Assembly (NCBI RefSeq): GCF_000423365.1
Contig: NZ_AUHV01000004.1
Span: 310,001 to 374,000 of the forward strand
Reading direction: 5' to 3'
DNA from: Maritalea myrionectae DSM 19524
GTDB lineage: Bacteria; Pseudomonadota; Alphaproteobacteria; Rhizobiales; Devosiaceae
Length of the DNA stretch: 64,000 bases
Positions 37,510 to 46,897 of the stretch are shown here, in pieces. Position 1 is the first letter of the stretch. Every line of letters begins with the position of its first letter. The notes beneath the pieces were generated by a model. That model made no database searches. It was not told where the DNA came from and saw only the letters and a program-made list of their open reading frames with translations. The position numbers were made by a program, and so were the translations under genes.

Positions 37510-38517
37510 ATGAATGCTCACACCCCGCTGGTGGACATAAAAAACCTTCACATGCATTTCGAAACCAAAACGCGTGCTTTTGATGCCTCATCACTTTGGC
37601 GGGGCAAGCGGTTTGTTCATGCGGTCAATGATGTCTCATTTTCGATTGAGAAAGGGGAAGCCTTTTGCCTGGTTGGGGAATCGGGGTGCGGAAAATCCAC
37701 CATCGCGCGACTAATCACTGGGCTAGAGCGCCCGACATCGGGTGAAATCCATTTTGCGGGGCAACGCGTTGATCAACTTTCGCGTGCCAAGCAACGGCCG
37801 CTGCGCAAACGCATGCAGATGATTTTCCAAAATCCATATGCATCCCTCAACCCGCGCATGACTGTTGAGCAGGCTCTTGTGGAGCCATTGAAGCATCATT
37901 TTCCCGATTACTCCGTGCAAGATATTCAGCAGCGCAAGGTGGATATTATGCGGGCTGTTGGGATTGATCAGACATGGAGCGACCGATATCCGGATGCATT
38001 TTCAGGTGGTCAGCGCCAGCGCATCGCAATTGCACGCGCCCTCACCGTTGACCCTGAATTCATGATCGCTGATGAGCCTATCTCGGCGTTAGATGCTTCA
38101 ATTCAAGCGCAAATTCTAAATCTTATGCTTGAAGCGCGTGAAGAACGCGGCATAACATATTTGTTTATTGCGCATGATTTAAATGTGGTTCAGCATTTTG
38201 CGACGCGTGTCGCTGTTCTCTATTTGGGGTCTATTTGTGAAATTTCGAGCACCCGTTCACTTTTTGAACATCCGAAACACCCATATACACGGGCGCTCCT
38301 TTCTGCCATTCCGCAACTCAAGGATGATAAACCGAAACATGTTCGCTTGCGCGGTGAAATCCCGACGCCGTTTGCGCCCCCTAAAGGATGCCCGTTTGAG
38401 AGCCGCTGCGTTTTTGCCAACAATCGATGCCGGCATGAACGCCCTCGCCAAATGCGCCAACCAGATGGGAGCACGGTAGCGTGTCACGGCGTTGAGGAAA
38501 ATCGTTTGGATGACTAA
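37510..38517 (+). CDS. Peptide-type ABC transporter ATP-binding protein (DppF-like)
   Basis: The second ATPase, 335 aa. Walker A is GESGCGKST, the signature is FSGGQRQR and Walker B is MIADEPISALD. The C-terminal GCPFESRC segment is the usual Dpp/Opp extension. It starts 13 nt after the DppD-like gene, with GAGG upstream. Five consecutive genes therefore give a complete importer, with no outer-membrane receptor nearby. Confidence 0.93.
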   Translation: MNAHTPLVDIKNLHMHFETKTRAFDASSLWRGKRFVHAVNDVSFSIEKGEAFCLVGESGCGKSTIARLITGLERPTSGEIHFAGQRVDQLSRAKQRPLRKRMQMIFQNPYASLNPRMTVEQALVEPLKHHFPDYSVQDIQQRKVDIMRAVGIDQTWSDRYPDAFSGGQRQRIAIARALTVDPEFMIADEPISALDASIQAQILNLMLEAREERGITYLFIAHDLNVVQHFATRVAVLYLGSICEISSTRSLFEHPKHPYTRALLSAIPQLKDDKPKHVRLRGEIPTPFAPPKGCPFESRCVFANNRCRHERPRQMRQPDGSTVACHGVEENRLDD

Positions 38518-38549
38518 CCACCCACACATTACTGAGATGGATTAAAGCG

Positions 38550-39458
38550 TTGGACCTTGTTTGGCTCAAAGATTTTGAAGCGCTCACCGTGCAGAAAAGC
38601 TTTTCGCGGGCGGCAGAGGTGCGCAATGTCAGCCAACCCGCGTTTTCACGCCGTATCCGTGCGCTTGAAGATGAAGTGGGCGTAAAGCTTATCGATCGTC
38701 AAACATTACCGCTATCCTTGACCCCCGCAGGTCAAGTTTTTCTGTCACAAGCCAAAATCATCTTAGAGACATTTTCAGAGACCGTTGAGCGTTGCCAAAC
38801 CATTGATGCGGCGAATGAAAACCAAATCCGCTTCGCGACCACACAATCGCTTTATCTCACCCATTACAAAACCCACATCGCCCCATTGGTGGATCAGGTG
38901 GGGCTGGACGTTGATCTGAACTCTTCTGCGTGGGAGGCGAGCAAATTCGTGACCGCCTTGCAGCAGAATTATTGCGACATCATTTTGACCTATTGGCATC
39001 CGAATATGGATTTTCTGGCGCCACTTGAGGTGGCTCAGTGCGACTATATTACTTTGTCGACGGATCGCTTGCTGCCAGTGACCGGGATTGAGAATAATGT
39101 GCCGCTCTTTTGCCTGGAAAAAGGCAAAAATAGCTCCCTTCCCCTGTTGGGCTATGGCAACACCTCTTCTCTTCGTCCGGTGGTGGATGGGATATTATCA
39201 CGAGAGATTCACCCAAAGAGTGTATTTATCGTGAGCAAAAACGCATTGGCGGTGTCGATTAAAGCGATGATTTTAAAAGGGTTTGGCTTTGGCTGGTTGC
39301 CCTTTGACCTCTGCCAAGAGGACCTTGAAACAGGCAAATTGCATCAAATGGGGGATGCGCGACTTACTGAGAAGCTGGAAATCAGGCTTTATAAGAAAAA
39401 AGACAATGACAAACCAACACTGCAACGCTTATGGCGCGAGATTGAGAGCCACGCGTAA
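38550..39458 (+). CDS. LysR-family transcriptional regulator
   Basis: A DNA-binding regulator of 302 aa with a TTG start (GAGATGG lies upstream). The N-terminal winged helix-turn-helix is clear (FEALTVQKSFSRAAEVRNVS, then QPAFSRRIRALEDEVGVKL). An effector-binding domain follows. It lies 32 nt after the transporter ATPase on the same strand and may regulate the transporter operon and perhaps the synthetase genes. That role is inferred only from position, since LysR genes are more often divergent from their targets. The effector is unknown. Confidence 0.9.
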   Translation: MDLVWLKDFEALTVQKSFSRAAEVRNVSQPAFSRRIRALEDEVGVKLIDRQTLPLSLTPAGQVFLSQAKIILETFSETVERCQTIDAANENQIRFATTQSLYLTHYKTHIAPLVDQVGLDVDLNSSAWEASKFVTALQQNYCDIILTYWHPNMDFLAPLEVAQCDYITLSTDRLLPVTGIENNVPLFCLEKGKNSSLPLLGYGNTSSLRPVVDGILSREIHPKSVFIVSKNALAVSIKAMILKGFGFGWLPFDLCQEDLETGKLHQMGDARLTEKLEIRLYKKKDNDKPTLQRLWREIESHA

Positions 39459-39653
39459 AAACCGTTGCAGGCGGGTAACTGCGTGCGCCCCAAATTCGAT
39501 GTCACGCAGACAAGATTGCGCTCGACAACCACGAAATTGGTCTGGCTGTGCGACCATAAGGCACACAAAAACATACTGTTTAGGGTTTTATCATGCGCAT
39601 AATCGGTTAGGGTTCTCGTATTAAGTGCGTTCTATTATCTCAAAATCCACCAT

Positions 39654-39672
39654 CATCAATTTGTAATTGATG
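39654..39672. promoter_or_regulatory. Perfect inverted repeat just upstream of the patatin gene's ribosome binding site
   Basis: Arms CATCAATT (39654-39661) and AATTGATG (39665-39672) are separated by TGT. The Shine-Dalgarno AGGA follows at 39677-39680 and the ATG is at 39687. It could be an operator or an RNA hairpin controlling translation. The rest of the 228-nt gap from 39459 shows no gene that I can support. Confidence 0.4.
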
Positions 39673-39686
39673 TGACAGGAAAACAA

Positions 39687-40847
39687 ATGCTCAACTCATT
39701 GCGAATTAACAATTTTGCGCTGGTTTTGGCGGTCATCGTTACGGCCGTACTTGGCGGCTGCGCTGCTGACCGCGCCAATCGATCTGGCTATTCCATCGAA
39801 ATGAGCAGCAACGCAATTGTCCCGCACATTGAGAATGCACGCATTTGGGCCGATGACCCGAAAATCGCAAGTGGCGGCCTATGGTCACCAAGCGCCCTCA
39901 AGGACATTAATGCCCCGATTAGCATGTTGACCTTGTCTGGTGGCGGTGCGGAAGGTGCATTTGGCGCGGGCTTTTTGAAGGGGTGGAGCCAAACAGGCAC
40001 ACGGCCGCAGTTTAGTGTCGTCAGTGGCACGAGCGCAGGCGCTTTGCTCGCCCCATTTGCTTTTCTTGGCCCTAAATATGATCACGTCTTGGCGCAAATC
40101 TTTACCCAAGAACGCACCAGCAAACTTGTGCGCGTCGCCGGATTGTCGGCCATTTTTGGCACAAGCGTGTTTAGCGCCGAGCCGCTGGAGAAGATGGTGG
40201 CGCACTATGTGACACCGGAACTCATTCAAGAAATTGCCAAAGAACATGCCAAGGGCCGCAGGCTCTATGTCATCACCACAAATATCGACACGCAGCGCAC
40301 GGCCATATGGAACATGGGCGCCATTGCCTCGGCAAAAACGCCAGCCGCATTGGGCCTGTTCCGCAAGGTCCTTTTGGCATCAGCCAGCGTACCTGGGGTG
40401 TTGCCGCCGCAATATATTGAAGTCTCGCATAACGGACAATCCTTTAGGGAAATGCATTTGGATGGCGGCGTCACGGCAAACATCATGTTGCTGCCGGAAG
40501 CTATTTTGCAAACCGGCCATTATCGCAGGCTCGCCTCAAAACCCACGCTTTATTTGTTGTTTAATGGTAAGATCGGTCATGAATATAAACTCGTGAAGCC
40601 GCAAACCATTAGCATTTTGGAGCGATCATTTGGCACCGCGATCAAAGCGAGTTCGCGTCAAAGCATTATTGCGGCACGCCAATTCGCGAAATCGCAGGGG
40701 TGGAACCTCAAAATCGCCGCGCTGGCCACCGACTTTGAATCGCCCTTGAATGAAGTTGAGCTAAATGAGCAAGAGCTGACCGCACTGTTCGATGAAGGCG
40801 TAAAGAGTGGTAGTCAACGCGACGCTTGGCGGGAAAGCTTTGAGTAA
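39687..40847 (+). CDS. Patatin-like phospholipase, predicted lipoprotein
   Basis: A lipid acyl hydrolase of 386 aa. The oxyanion-hole motif is LSGGGAEGAF, the nucleophile elbow is SGTSAGAL (GxSxG) and the Asp of the Ser-Asp dyad is in HLDGGVTAN. The N-terminus is a lipoprotein signal (hydrophobic core LVLAVIVTAVL followed by GGC), so it should be membrane-anchored on the periplasmic side. I chose ATG 39687 because AGGA lies 6 nt upstream; a GTG at 39672 would add five residues. The substrate is unknown. Its 3' end faces the nucleosidase gene, and a short hairpin (TAAGCG/CGCTTA, 40845-40862) spans both stop codons. Confidence 0.88.
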   Translation: MLNSLRINNFALVLAVIVTAVLGGCAADRANRSGYSIEMSSNAIVPHIENARIWADDPKIASGGLWSPSALKDINAPISMLTLSGGGAEGAFGAGFLKGWSQTGTRPQFSVVSGTSAGALLAPFAFLGPKYDHVLAQIFTQERTSKLVRVAGLSAIFGTSVFSAEPLEKMVAHYVTPELIQEIAKEHAKGRRLYVITTNIDTQRTAIWNMGAIASAKTPAALGLFRKVLLASASVPGVLPPQYIEVSHNGQSFREMHLDGGVTANIMLLPEAILQTGHYRRLASKPTLYLLFNGKIGHEYKLVKPQTISILERSFGTAIKASSRQSIIAARQFAKSQGWNLKIAALATDFESPLNEVELNEQELTALFDEGVKSGSQRDAWRESFE

Positions 40848-40859
40848 GCGTTCGTCCGC

Positions 40860-41510
40860 TTAAGAAGTTTCAAGCGCCTCGATGATGCCATCGACCAATT
40901 TTGCGAGCTTTTCATCGAGCAACGGCAACAGTTCCGTCCAATCGTTGAATTGCTGCAACTCCTTTTTGCCGTCACTTATGCCGCGTAGGGCAATTAGAGG
41001 CACATCGAACGACTGGCACACCCTTTTGACGGCAAAGGTTTCCATATCAACCATTTCTGCGCTCAATTGCTCAAATTCATCTCCGACAATCACTTTGCCG
41101 CCGGTTGAAAGGGTCGCTTTGGGTATAAAATCAAATTGCGGAGCCAACTCTAATGCCGCGGGCAAATCGACAAAGGGGGTTAGCCCCTTTTCAAACCCAA
41201 TCGCAGACGCGTCCATATCGCGATAGCTTACCGATTTGGCTTGATAGATTTCGCCCTGTTGTAGGCTCGCTGAGCCGGAGGAACCGAGCAGCAAAGCATA
41301 ATCCGGTGCTTTTTCGCACTGTTGCATGACTCGGGCCGTATTCATTGCGGCTTCCACCGGGCCAACACCGACGATATAGGGATCAACTCTCGCCTTTAGA
41401 TGAGTGCCATATTCGATGGTTGTGGCCATAAGTGGCAGAATTTGCATTCCATTTTTCAGATGTAGTGATTTGCCCAAAATTTCATTCCCCAGCTTGGAGC
41501 GCCGATTCAT
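40860..41510 (-). CDS. 5'-methylthioadenosine/S-adenosylhomocysteine nucleosidase family protein
   Basis: A cytoplasmic enzyme that cleaves adenine from methylthioadenosine and related nucleosides. Family features are the early Glu in TTIEYG, the IVGVGPVEAA segment, the VDMET purine-binding motif and ALRGISDGK with the catalytic Asp. The length is about 216 aa from ATG 41510. An alternative ATG at 41447 gives a protein beginning directly with the first strand (MQILPLMATTIEYG), and neither has a strong ribosome binding site. It is divergent from the MFS gene; the 96-nt gap between them shows no clear operator. Confidence 0.82.
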   Translation of the reverse strand: MNRRSKLGNEILGKSLHLKNGMQILPLMATTIEYGTHLKARVDPYIVGVGPVEAAMNTARVMQQCEKAPDYALLLGSSGSASLQQGEIYQAKSVSYRDMDASAIGFEKGLTPFVDLPAALELAPQFDFIPKATLSTGGKVIVGDEFEQLSAEMVDMETFAVKRVCQSFDVPLIALRGISDGKKELQQFNDWTELLPLLDEKLAKLVDGIIEALETS

Positions 41511-41606
41511 TTTATCCAACCCCAGTATGCCTTAGAAAAAATCGAAAAAAAGCGGGTTGTGATTTTTTATTTGCCGTGATTAGGGTACGCGGAATTCTGT
41601 TGAACA

Positions 41607-42872
41607 ATGATTGGACTATTCGGTATGTGGGGCGCTATTCGAGCCGCGTGGCCGCTATTTGTGGGTATGATTCTGCTGATGGTCAGCAATGGCCTTTTGT
41701 CGACCATATTGACGATCCGTGCGCAGGAAATTGGCTATAGCGAAACCACCATTGGTTTGGTCCAGTCGGGCTACCCAATCGGCTTCATTCTGAGCTGTTT
41801 TATCACCCCCATAATGATCAATCATTCGGGACACGTCAGGGTTTTCGCCGCTCTGGTTTCCATCGCCAGCACCTCCGCACTTATCCACCTGATCACAGAC
41901 GATCCGGCCATTTGGGTCGTAATGCGCGTCCTTTCCGGCTTTTGTTTTTCCGGCATCTATATTGTTGCAGAAAGCTGGCTGAACTCCCTTGCGGATAATA
42001 AAAACCGCGGCTCGCTGCTTTCTTCATATTTTGTGGTGCAAACCGCTGGCTATATGGTCGGGCAACTGATGATCGGCCTTTCAGCACCAGGTGCCATAAC
42101 CCTGTTCATTTTCACCTCAGTGCTGCTGTCTGTATCACTTGTGCCAATCTTGATTGCAGCAACCACCCAGCCGAGCCTTGAAGAACCCCAACGCGTGACG
42201 ATTTTTGAATTGTTTCACATTTCGCCCATGGCGGTGATTGGCGGATTCTTTATCGGCATTTCAAACGGCGGGCTTGCCTTTGTGACAGCGATTTACGCCC
42301 GCAATGTGGGCCTGAGCGTGCCGATGACAGGTTATTTGCTTGCCGCAACGACGTTGGGCGGTTTGCTGTTCCAATTCCCGTTGGGCAAGCTCTCGGATAT
42401 ATTTGATCGACGTTTGGTGATTATCATTTCATCCATCATCAATGGGCTGGTCTGCTTTGTAATGGTCTCTGTGGGTACCCCTCACCTCTATCCAATCATA
42501 TTGTTCGGCGGTTTCCTGGTTATGGGCGGCTTCACCCTGCCCGTCTATTCGATCTGCATGGCGCACATGAATGACTATTTGAAACCTCAGCAAATGGTTG
42601 CGGCCTCGAGCACGTTGGTTCTTGTGTTTTCAGCCGGTATGGTTATTGGCCCGATTGGCGGCGCATTTGTGTTGGATCGTTTTGGCGGCACGGGCATGTA
42701 CGTATTCTACGCCATGGTCGCGTTGATTATGGCCGGGACCGGTATCCAGCGTTTGATCAAAAGCGACAAAGGCGAAGTCGACGACAAAGACAATGCCGTC
42801 CCCTTTGCGGCTACTACTACGCCCGAGGCCACACAGATGCATGTCGATGATTTGACCGAATCGACCCCATAG
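41607..42872 (+). CDS. MFS transporter (YcaD-like)
   Basis: An inner-membrane major facilitator of 421 aa with about 12 hydrophobic spans. Recognisable features are the first span (AAWPLFVGMILLMVSNGLL), the RVLSGFCFSGIYIVAESWLN segment and the YcaD-type LFQFPLGKLSDIFDRR loop. The C-terminal 40 residues are polar and likely cytoplasmic. The substrate is unknown. A GC-rich hairpin (CCCCATAG/CTATGGGG, 42865-42888) overlaps the stop codon but has no T-run, so it is at best a weak terminator. Confidence 0.85.
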   Translation: MIGLFGMWGAIRAAWPLFVGMILLMVSNGLLSTILTIRAQEIGYSETTIGLVQSGYPIGFILSCFITPIMINHSGHVRVFAALVSIASTSALIHLITDDPAIWVVMRVLSGFCFSGIYIVAESWLNSLADNKNRGSLLSSYFVVQTAGYMVGQLMIGLSAPGAITLFIFTSVLLSVSLVPILIAATTQPSLEEPQRVTIFELFHISPMAVIGGFFIGISNGGLAFVTAIYARNVGLSVPMTGYLLAATTLGGLLFQFPLGKLSDIFDRRLVIIISSIINGLVCFVMVSVGTPHLYPIILFGGFLVMGGFTLPVYSICMAHMNDYLKPQQMVAASSTLVLVFSAGMVIGPIGGAFVLDRFGGTGMYVFYAMVALIMAGTGIQRLIKSDKGEVDDKDNAVPFAATTTPEATQMHVDDLTESTP

Positions 42873-42982
42873 TCAGTTGGCTATGGGGCTCTTGCAGTAA
42901 TCTCCACGTGCGTCGTGTCGCCTAGTCGACAGCCCTGGCGGAAGCTTTGGCTGCGCAATGCGTTGTGGTAATATCTGCGTAA

Positions 42983-44299
42983 ATGACGAAAACACTGGCT
43001 GTTGTTGGCACCACATGCTTGGCACTTTTCAGCATCGTATTTGCTGAGGCGGGCGAACTTGTGCCCCGCGGCGAAACGGCCTTTTCCCTCGCCCAGCCGG
43101 GGATGACCTCCGAGGACCTTGCAGAGTTCAATTATGGTCGAGACATTTTCAACCATGTTTGGACGACGGTGGAACATGCTGATGGCACCCAAAGCGGGTT
43201 GGGGCCGCTATATAGTGCAAATTCGTGTGCCGCCTGTCACATTAATGATGGCCGCGGGCATCCGCCAGAGAAAGAAGGCAGTCCAACCCAATCGCTTGCG
43301 GTGATAGTCGGCATACCGCAAACGGACCAATCTCCCTTGCCTGACCCCATTTATGGGAAACAGATTCAAGATATCGCCAGCGGCACCGCGCCTGAGGCGC
43401 GTGTTGTTGTGCAATATGGCGAAGAGAAAATTGAACTCGCCGACGGCACGGCGGTGAATTTGCGCCGCCCAACAATTCGCCTCGAGGAACTGGCCTTTGG
43501 CCCTATGGATAAACAAACGCGTATTTCTGGACGCATTGCGCCGCAAATAATCGGATTGGGTTATCTGGAAGATGTTTCAGCCGAACAATTAGCCGTTCTC
43601 GCTGATCCTGAAGACCGCGGCGGGGATGGGATAAGTGGCAAAATCTCGTTGCTGGACGATGGCGAGATTGGTCGGTTTGGCTGGAAAGCGTCAGCGCCGA
43701 CTTTGCACTTTCAAACGGTCAAGGCGGCGCATTTAGATATGGGGCTATCCACGCCAGATTTTGACTTTTTTGCTGGCGACTGTACCGAATACCAGACAAC
43801 ATGTTTGACCGCTGGTCGCGAAAAGCCACCACAAGGCAAGACCGAGTTAAACCGTAACCAAGTGCGCCTGCTGGTGATTTACGCAGCGCATTTACGTGTG
43901 CCACCTGCACGCAATATGGACGATCCGGCGGTTATGCTGGGCAAGAAACTGTTTAAAGAAATTGGCTGCGCGAGCTGTCACTATGACCAAAAGCTCAACC
44001 CAGATATGCCGCGAGCCGCTTATACAGACATGCTATTGCACGATATGGGCGATGATCTCGCCGATCCAATCTATGGCGACCAATATTTGGCCCAAGAATG
44101 GCGAACGCCTGCCCTTTGGGGGATTGGCTACACTGAAGAAGTGGGCGGACATTTGGCGTTTTTGCACGATGGCCGCGCCCGGACTTTGACGGAAGCCATC
44201 ATGTGGCATGGTGGCGAAGGCACAGCGGCGCGTGATCAGTTTGCAAAGCTAAGCGGAGTAGATCGTGCGGCCCTACTGGCTTTCTTGAACGCGATTTAG
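42983..44299 (+). CDS. Di-haem oxidoreductase (DUF1111 family), secreted
   Basis: A periplasmic c-type cytochrome of 438 aa, with signal peptide TLAVVGTTCLALFSIVFAEA. Two haem-binding motifs are visible: CAACH (with INDGRG after it) and CASCH. The first is in the NSCAACHINDGRG context typical of DUF1111 proteins, sometimes named thiol oxidoreductases or putative peroxidases; the reaction is not established. The 3' end overlaps the convergent EamA gene by 4 nt. Confidence 0.87.
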   Translation: MTKTLAVVGTTCLALFSIVFAEAGELVPRGETAFSLAQPGMTSEDLAEFNYGRDIFNHVWTTVEHADGTQSGLGPLYSANSCAACHINDGRGHPPEKEGSPTQSLAVIVGIPQTDQSPLPDPIYGKQIQDIASGTAPEARVVVQYGEEKIELADGTAVNLRRPTIRLEELAFGPMDKQTRISGRIAPQIIGLGYLEDVSAEQLAVLADPEDRGGDGISGKISLLDDGEIGRFGWKASAPTLHFQTVKAAHLDMGLSTPDFDFFAGDCTEYQTTCLTAGREKPPQGKTELNRNQVRLLVIYAAHLRVPPARNMDDPAVMLGKKLFKEIGCASCHYDQKLNPDMPRAAYTDMLLHDMGDDLADPIYGDQYLAQEWRTPALWGIGYTEEVGGHLAFLHDGRARTLTEAIMWHGGEGTAARDQFAKLSGVDRAALLAFLNAI

Positions 44300-45186
44300 C
44301 GCGGCATGTTGCGTCGGAATCCTTCTTTGAACGCCACAATGGCAGCGCTGCCGACAATGAAGGGCAAAGCAGCGTAAAAGCTGAAGCCAGGAATATTTCC
44401 GAATATGGTCACCCCAATAATCACTGCCCAGATCAATGACAAATATTCAAATGGCGCGAGCTTTGATGCTTCGCCCAATTGGAAACTGGTGGTGACCAGA
44501 ATATGGGCAAAACCGCCAAACAAGCCGGCACCAAGCAACAAAATTTCCTGCTTGTAATCCGTTTCAGCCCAGCCGAACGGCAGCGTGCACAGGCCGACGA
44601 CAGCGCAGGTGAGTGCAAAATAAAACGCGATGGCGGCAGGATGTTCGGTTTTGGCGAGGTTGCGGATTTGAATAATGGACGCTGCCGTGAGCACTGCTGC
44701 CAAAACGCCCAGACCAACGCCCATCAAATATGATTCATTATCGGTGCGGCTATTCATTAACTCGGGCACCACCAAAACTCCAGTGCCAAACACGCCTAAG
44801 ATCACCGCGATCCACCGCACAGCAGGCACCAACTCTTTCAAAAAGATTTGCGCAAAGATCACCACAAAGATTGGCGATAGATAGGTCAACATGGTTGCTT
44901 CAGCAATGGTGAGAAAAGCCAACGTCGCGAAAGACGCGAACATGGCACAACACCCGGTGATGCAGCGAAAAACGTGCCGAATGGGATATTTTGATTTCAG
45001 GCCACGCGGAAATTCGCCGCGTATCCAGAGATAGCCAACGAGCGGAATCAGGGCGTACGCACTGCGGTAAAAGACAATTTGACCCGTCGGCGCAACATCC
45101 GACAGGCCCTTAACGCACGCGACCATCAGGGCAAATAGGATGCCCGAACTGATCCGCAGAACGATGGCAAGATTATCTTGTGACAT
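44296..45186 (-). CDS. EamA-family (DMT) permease
   Basis: An inner-membrane drug/metabolite transporter of 296 aa with about ten spans in two EamA repeats (SGILFALMVACVKGLSDVAP in the first; LGVLAAVLTAASIIQIRNLA in the second). Substrate unknown. I chose ATG 45186 (MSQDNLAIVLRI), preceded by GGTGGA; an upstream in-frame ATG at 45213 would add nine residues. The chosen start lies at the edge of a 26-bp palindrome that also contains its ribosome binding site. It follows pgi on the same strand. Confidence 0.85.
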   Translation of the reverse strand: MSQDNLAIVLRISSGILFALMVACVKGLSDVAPTGQIVFYRSAYALIPLVGYLWIRGEFPRGLKSKYPIRHVFRCITGCCAMFASFATLAFLTIAEATMLTYLSPIFVVIFAQIFLKELVPAVRWIAVILGVFGTGVLVVPELMNSRTDNESYLMGVGLGVLAAVLTAASIIQIRNLAKTEHPAAIAFYFALTCAVVGLCTLPFGWAETDYKQEILLLGAGLFGGFAHILVTTSFQLGEASKLAPFEYLSLIWAVIIGVTIFGNIPGFSFYAALPFIVGSAAIVAFKEGFRRNMPR

Positions 45187-45210
45187 GGTCCACCAAATTG
45201 GTTGGACCAT
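45185..45210. promoter_or_regulatory. 26-bp near-perfect palindrome over the EamA start region
   Basis: Arms ATGGTCCA (45185-45192) and TGGACCAT (45203-45210) flank inner arms CCAA and TTGG. The right half contains TGGT-N3-ACCA, the core seen in operators of FadR-type GntR regulators. It sits between the end of pgi and the EamA gene and covers the putative ribosome binding site of the latter. No T-run follows, so it is not a typical terminator. Confidence 0.45.
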
Positions 45211-45247
45211 CAAACTAACCTAGCCATCAATTTGCGCAATGATTCTT

Positions 45248-46885
45248 TTAATCGCGCCAAGCGTGGAATTGCGCCAACAGGCCTTCAGTGGAACCATCAT
45301 GTTGGCTCGAGGCTTTGGCACCTTTCACCTTTGGCAGGATGGCTTTGGCCAATTGTTTGCCCAGTTCGACGCCCCACTGGTCGAAGCTATTGATGTTCCA
45401 AATAGCGCCTTGAACGAACACTTTGTGCTCGTATAGAGCAATCAATTTGCCAAGCATTTTTGGCGTCATCTTGGCGTAGATCAATGTGTTGGACGGGCGG
45501 TTGCCCTCAAACACTTTATGTGGCGTGAGCGCTTCAATTTCAGCGTCTGATAGGCCCTGCTCTTTCAATTCTGCCACCACTTGATCGGCGCTTTTGCCGA
45601 GCATTAGCGCTTCGGATTGAGCGAAACAGTTGGCCACCAGCTTTTGATGATGTTCGGGCAAATTGTCGTGTGCTTGCGCGGCGACGAGGAAATCGACGGG
45701 AATGATGTCGGTGCCCTGGTGGATCAATTGATAAAAGGCGTGCTGGCCGTTGGTGCCGGGTTCGCCCCAAACGATAGGGCCGGTTTTGCGGGTGACTTTT
45801 TCGCCATTGAGCTGAACGGACTTGCCGTTGGATTCCATATCCTGCTGCTGCAAATAGGCGGCGAAACGGTTCATGCGCTGATCGTAGGGCAAAACGGCGT
45901 GCGTGGCATGGCCCCACACATTGCGGTACCACACGCCCAACACGGCCATGATCACTGGCATGTTTTCTGCGAGTGGCGCGGTGAGGAAATGCTGGTCGAT
46001 TTCAAAGGCACCAGCGAGAAATTCGTCAAACTGGTCTGGGCCGATGGCCAGCATGACGGGCAAGCCAATGGCGGACCAGACGGAGTAGCGGCCGCCTACC
46101 CAATCCCAGAAACCAAAGATACGATCATGGGCGATACCAAACTCGGCGCAGGCTTCCAGATTGGTCGAGAGTGCCGCGAAATGATCTTTCACCGCTGCAT
46201 CACCCAGCGCATCCACCAGCCACGTGCGGGCGGTGTTGGCGTTGGTCATGGTTTCATCGGTGGTGAAGGTTTTGGAGGCGACCAGTACAAGCGTGGTTTC
46301 GGGCTGCAGCCGCGCCAGCGTGTCGGCAATATCTGCGCCATCCACGTTTGAAACGAAGTGCGGCGTGAGGCCTGCGTCAATGTAGGGCCGCAATGCGTTG
46401 CACACCATGGCGGGGCCAAGGTCTGACCCGCCAATGCCGATATTGACCACATCGGTGATTTTCTGGCCTGTGGCGCCTTTGATGTCGCCAGAGCGGACGG
46501 CATTGGCAAAAGTGCGCATATTGGCCAGGACCTCGCGCACGTCGGGCATCACGTCTTTCCCGTCGACCATCACGGGTTGATCGCCCTGATAGCGCAGCGC
46601 CATATGCATGACGGCACGATCTTCTGTCGAATTGATATGCTCGCCCGCCCACATGGCATCGCGCCGCACTTCCACATTGGCAGCTTTGGCGAGATCGATT
46701 AGCGCGTTGAATGCGCTCTCATCGATGAGATTTTTGGAATAATCAAGAGCCAGATCATCCAGCTTGAGGCTGAATTTACCGAAACGATCGGGGTCAGATT
46801 TAAACATCTCCCGCATTTCGGCATCTGCCAGTCGAGAGTGATGATTTGATAAATCGTTGAAAGCTGAATCGATCGTTAGGGACAT
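45248..46885 (-). CDS. pgi: Glucose-6-phosphate isomerase
   Basis: Interconverts glucose 6-phosphate and fructose 6-phosphate in the cytoplasm. The 545-aa length matches the long bacterial form. Signature segments are present: GIGGSDLGP, the [13 protein letters not shown] phosphate-binding loop, [12 protein letters not shown], and [20 protein letters not shown] with catalytic Glu and His. The near C-terminal [12 protein letters not shown] carries the catalytic Lys. It lies 12 nt after tgt and is probably the next gene in the same operon. Confidence 0.97.
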   Translation of the reverse strand: MSLTIDSAFNDLSNHHSRLADAEMREMFKSDPDRFGKFSLKLDDLALDYSKNLIDESAFNALIDLAKAANVEVRRDAMWAGEHINSTEDRAVMHMALRYQGDQPVMVDGKDVMPDVREVLANMRTFANAVRSGDIKGATGQKITDVVNIGIGGSDLGPAMVCNALRPYIDAGLTPHFVSNVDGADIADTLARLQPETTLVLVASKTFTTDETMTNANTARTWLVDALGDAAVKDHFAALSTNLEACAEFGIAHDRIFGFWDWVGGRYSVWSAIGLPVMLAIGPDQFDEFLAGAFEIDQHFLTAPLAENMPVIMAVLGVWYRNVWGHATHAVLPYDQRMNRFAAYLQQQDMESNGKSVQLNGEKVTRKTGPIVWGEPGTNGQHAFYQLIHQGTDIIPVDFLVAAQAHDNLPEHHQKLVANCFAQSEALMLGKSADQVVAELKEQGLSDAEIEALTPHKVFEGNRPSNTLIYAKMTPKMLGKLIALYEHKVFVQGAIWNINSFDQWGVELGKQLAKAILPKVKGAKASSQHDGSTEGLLAQFHAWRD

Positions 46886-46897
46886 GATCTTTCCTTA

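Noticed and set aside
42865-42888. Hairpin over the MFS stop codon considered as a terminator
   Set aside because: The stem is good but no T-run follows, so I mention it only under the gene.
45617-46351. Long 244-aa open frame on the + strand inside pgi
   Set aside because: It is antisense to a complete, well-conserved pgi and shows no recognisable domain or ribosome binding site; it is a codon-bias shadow.
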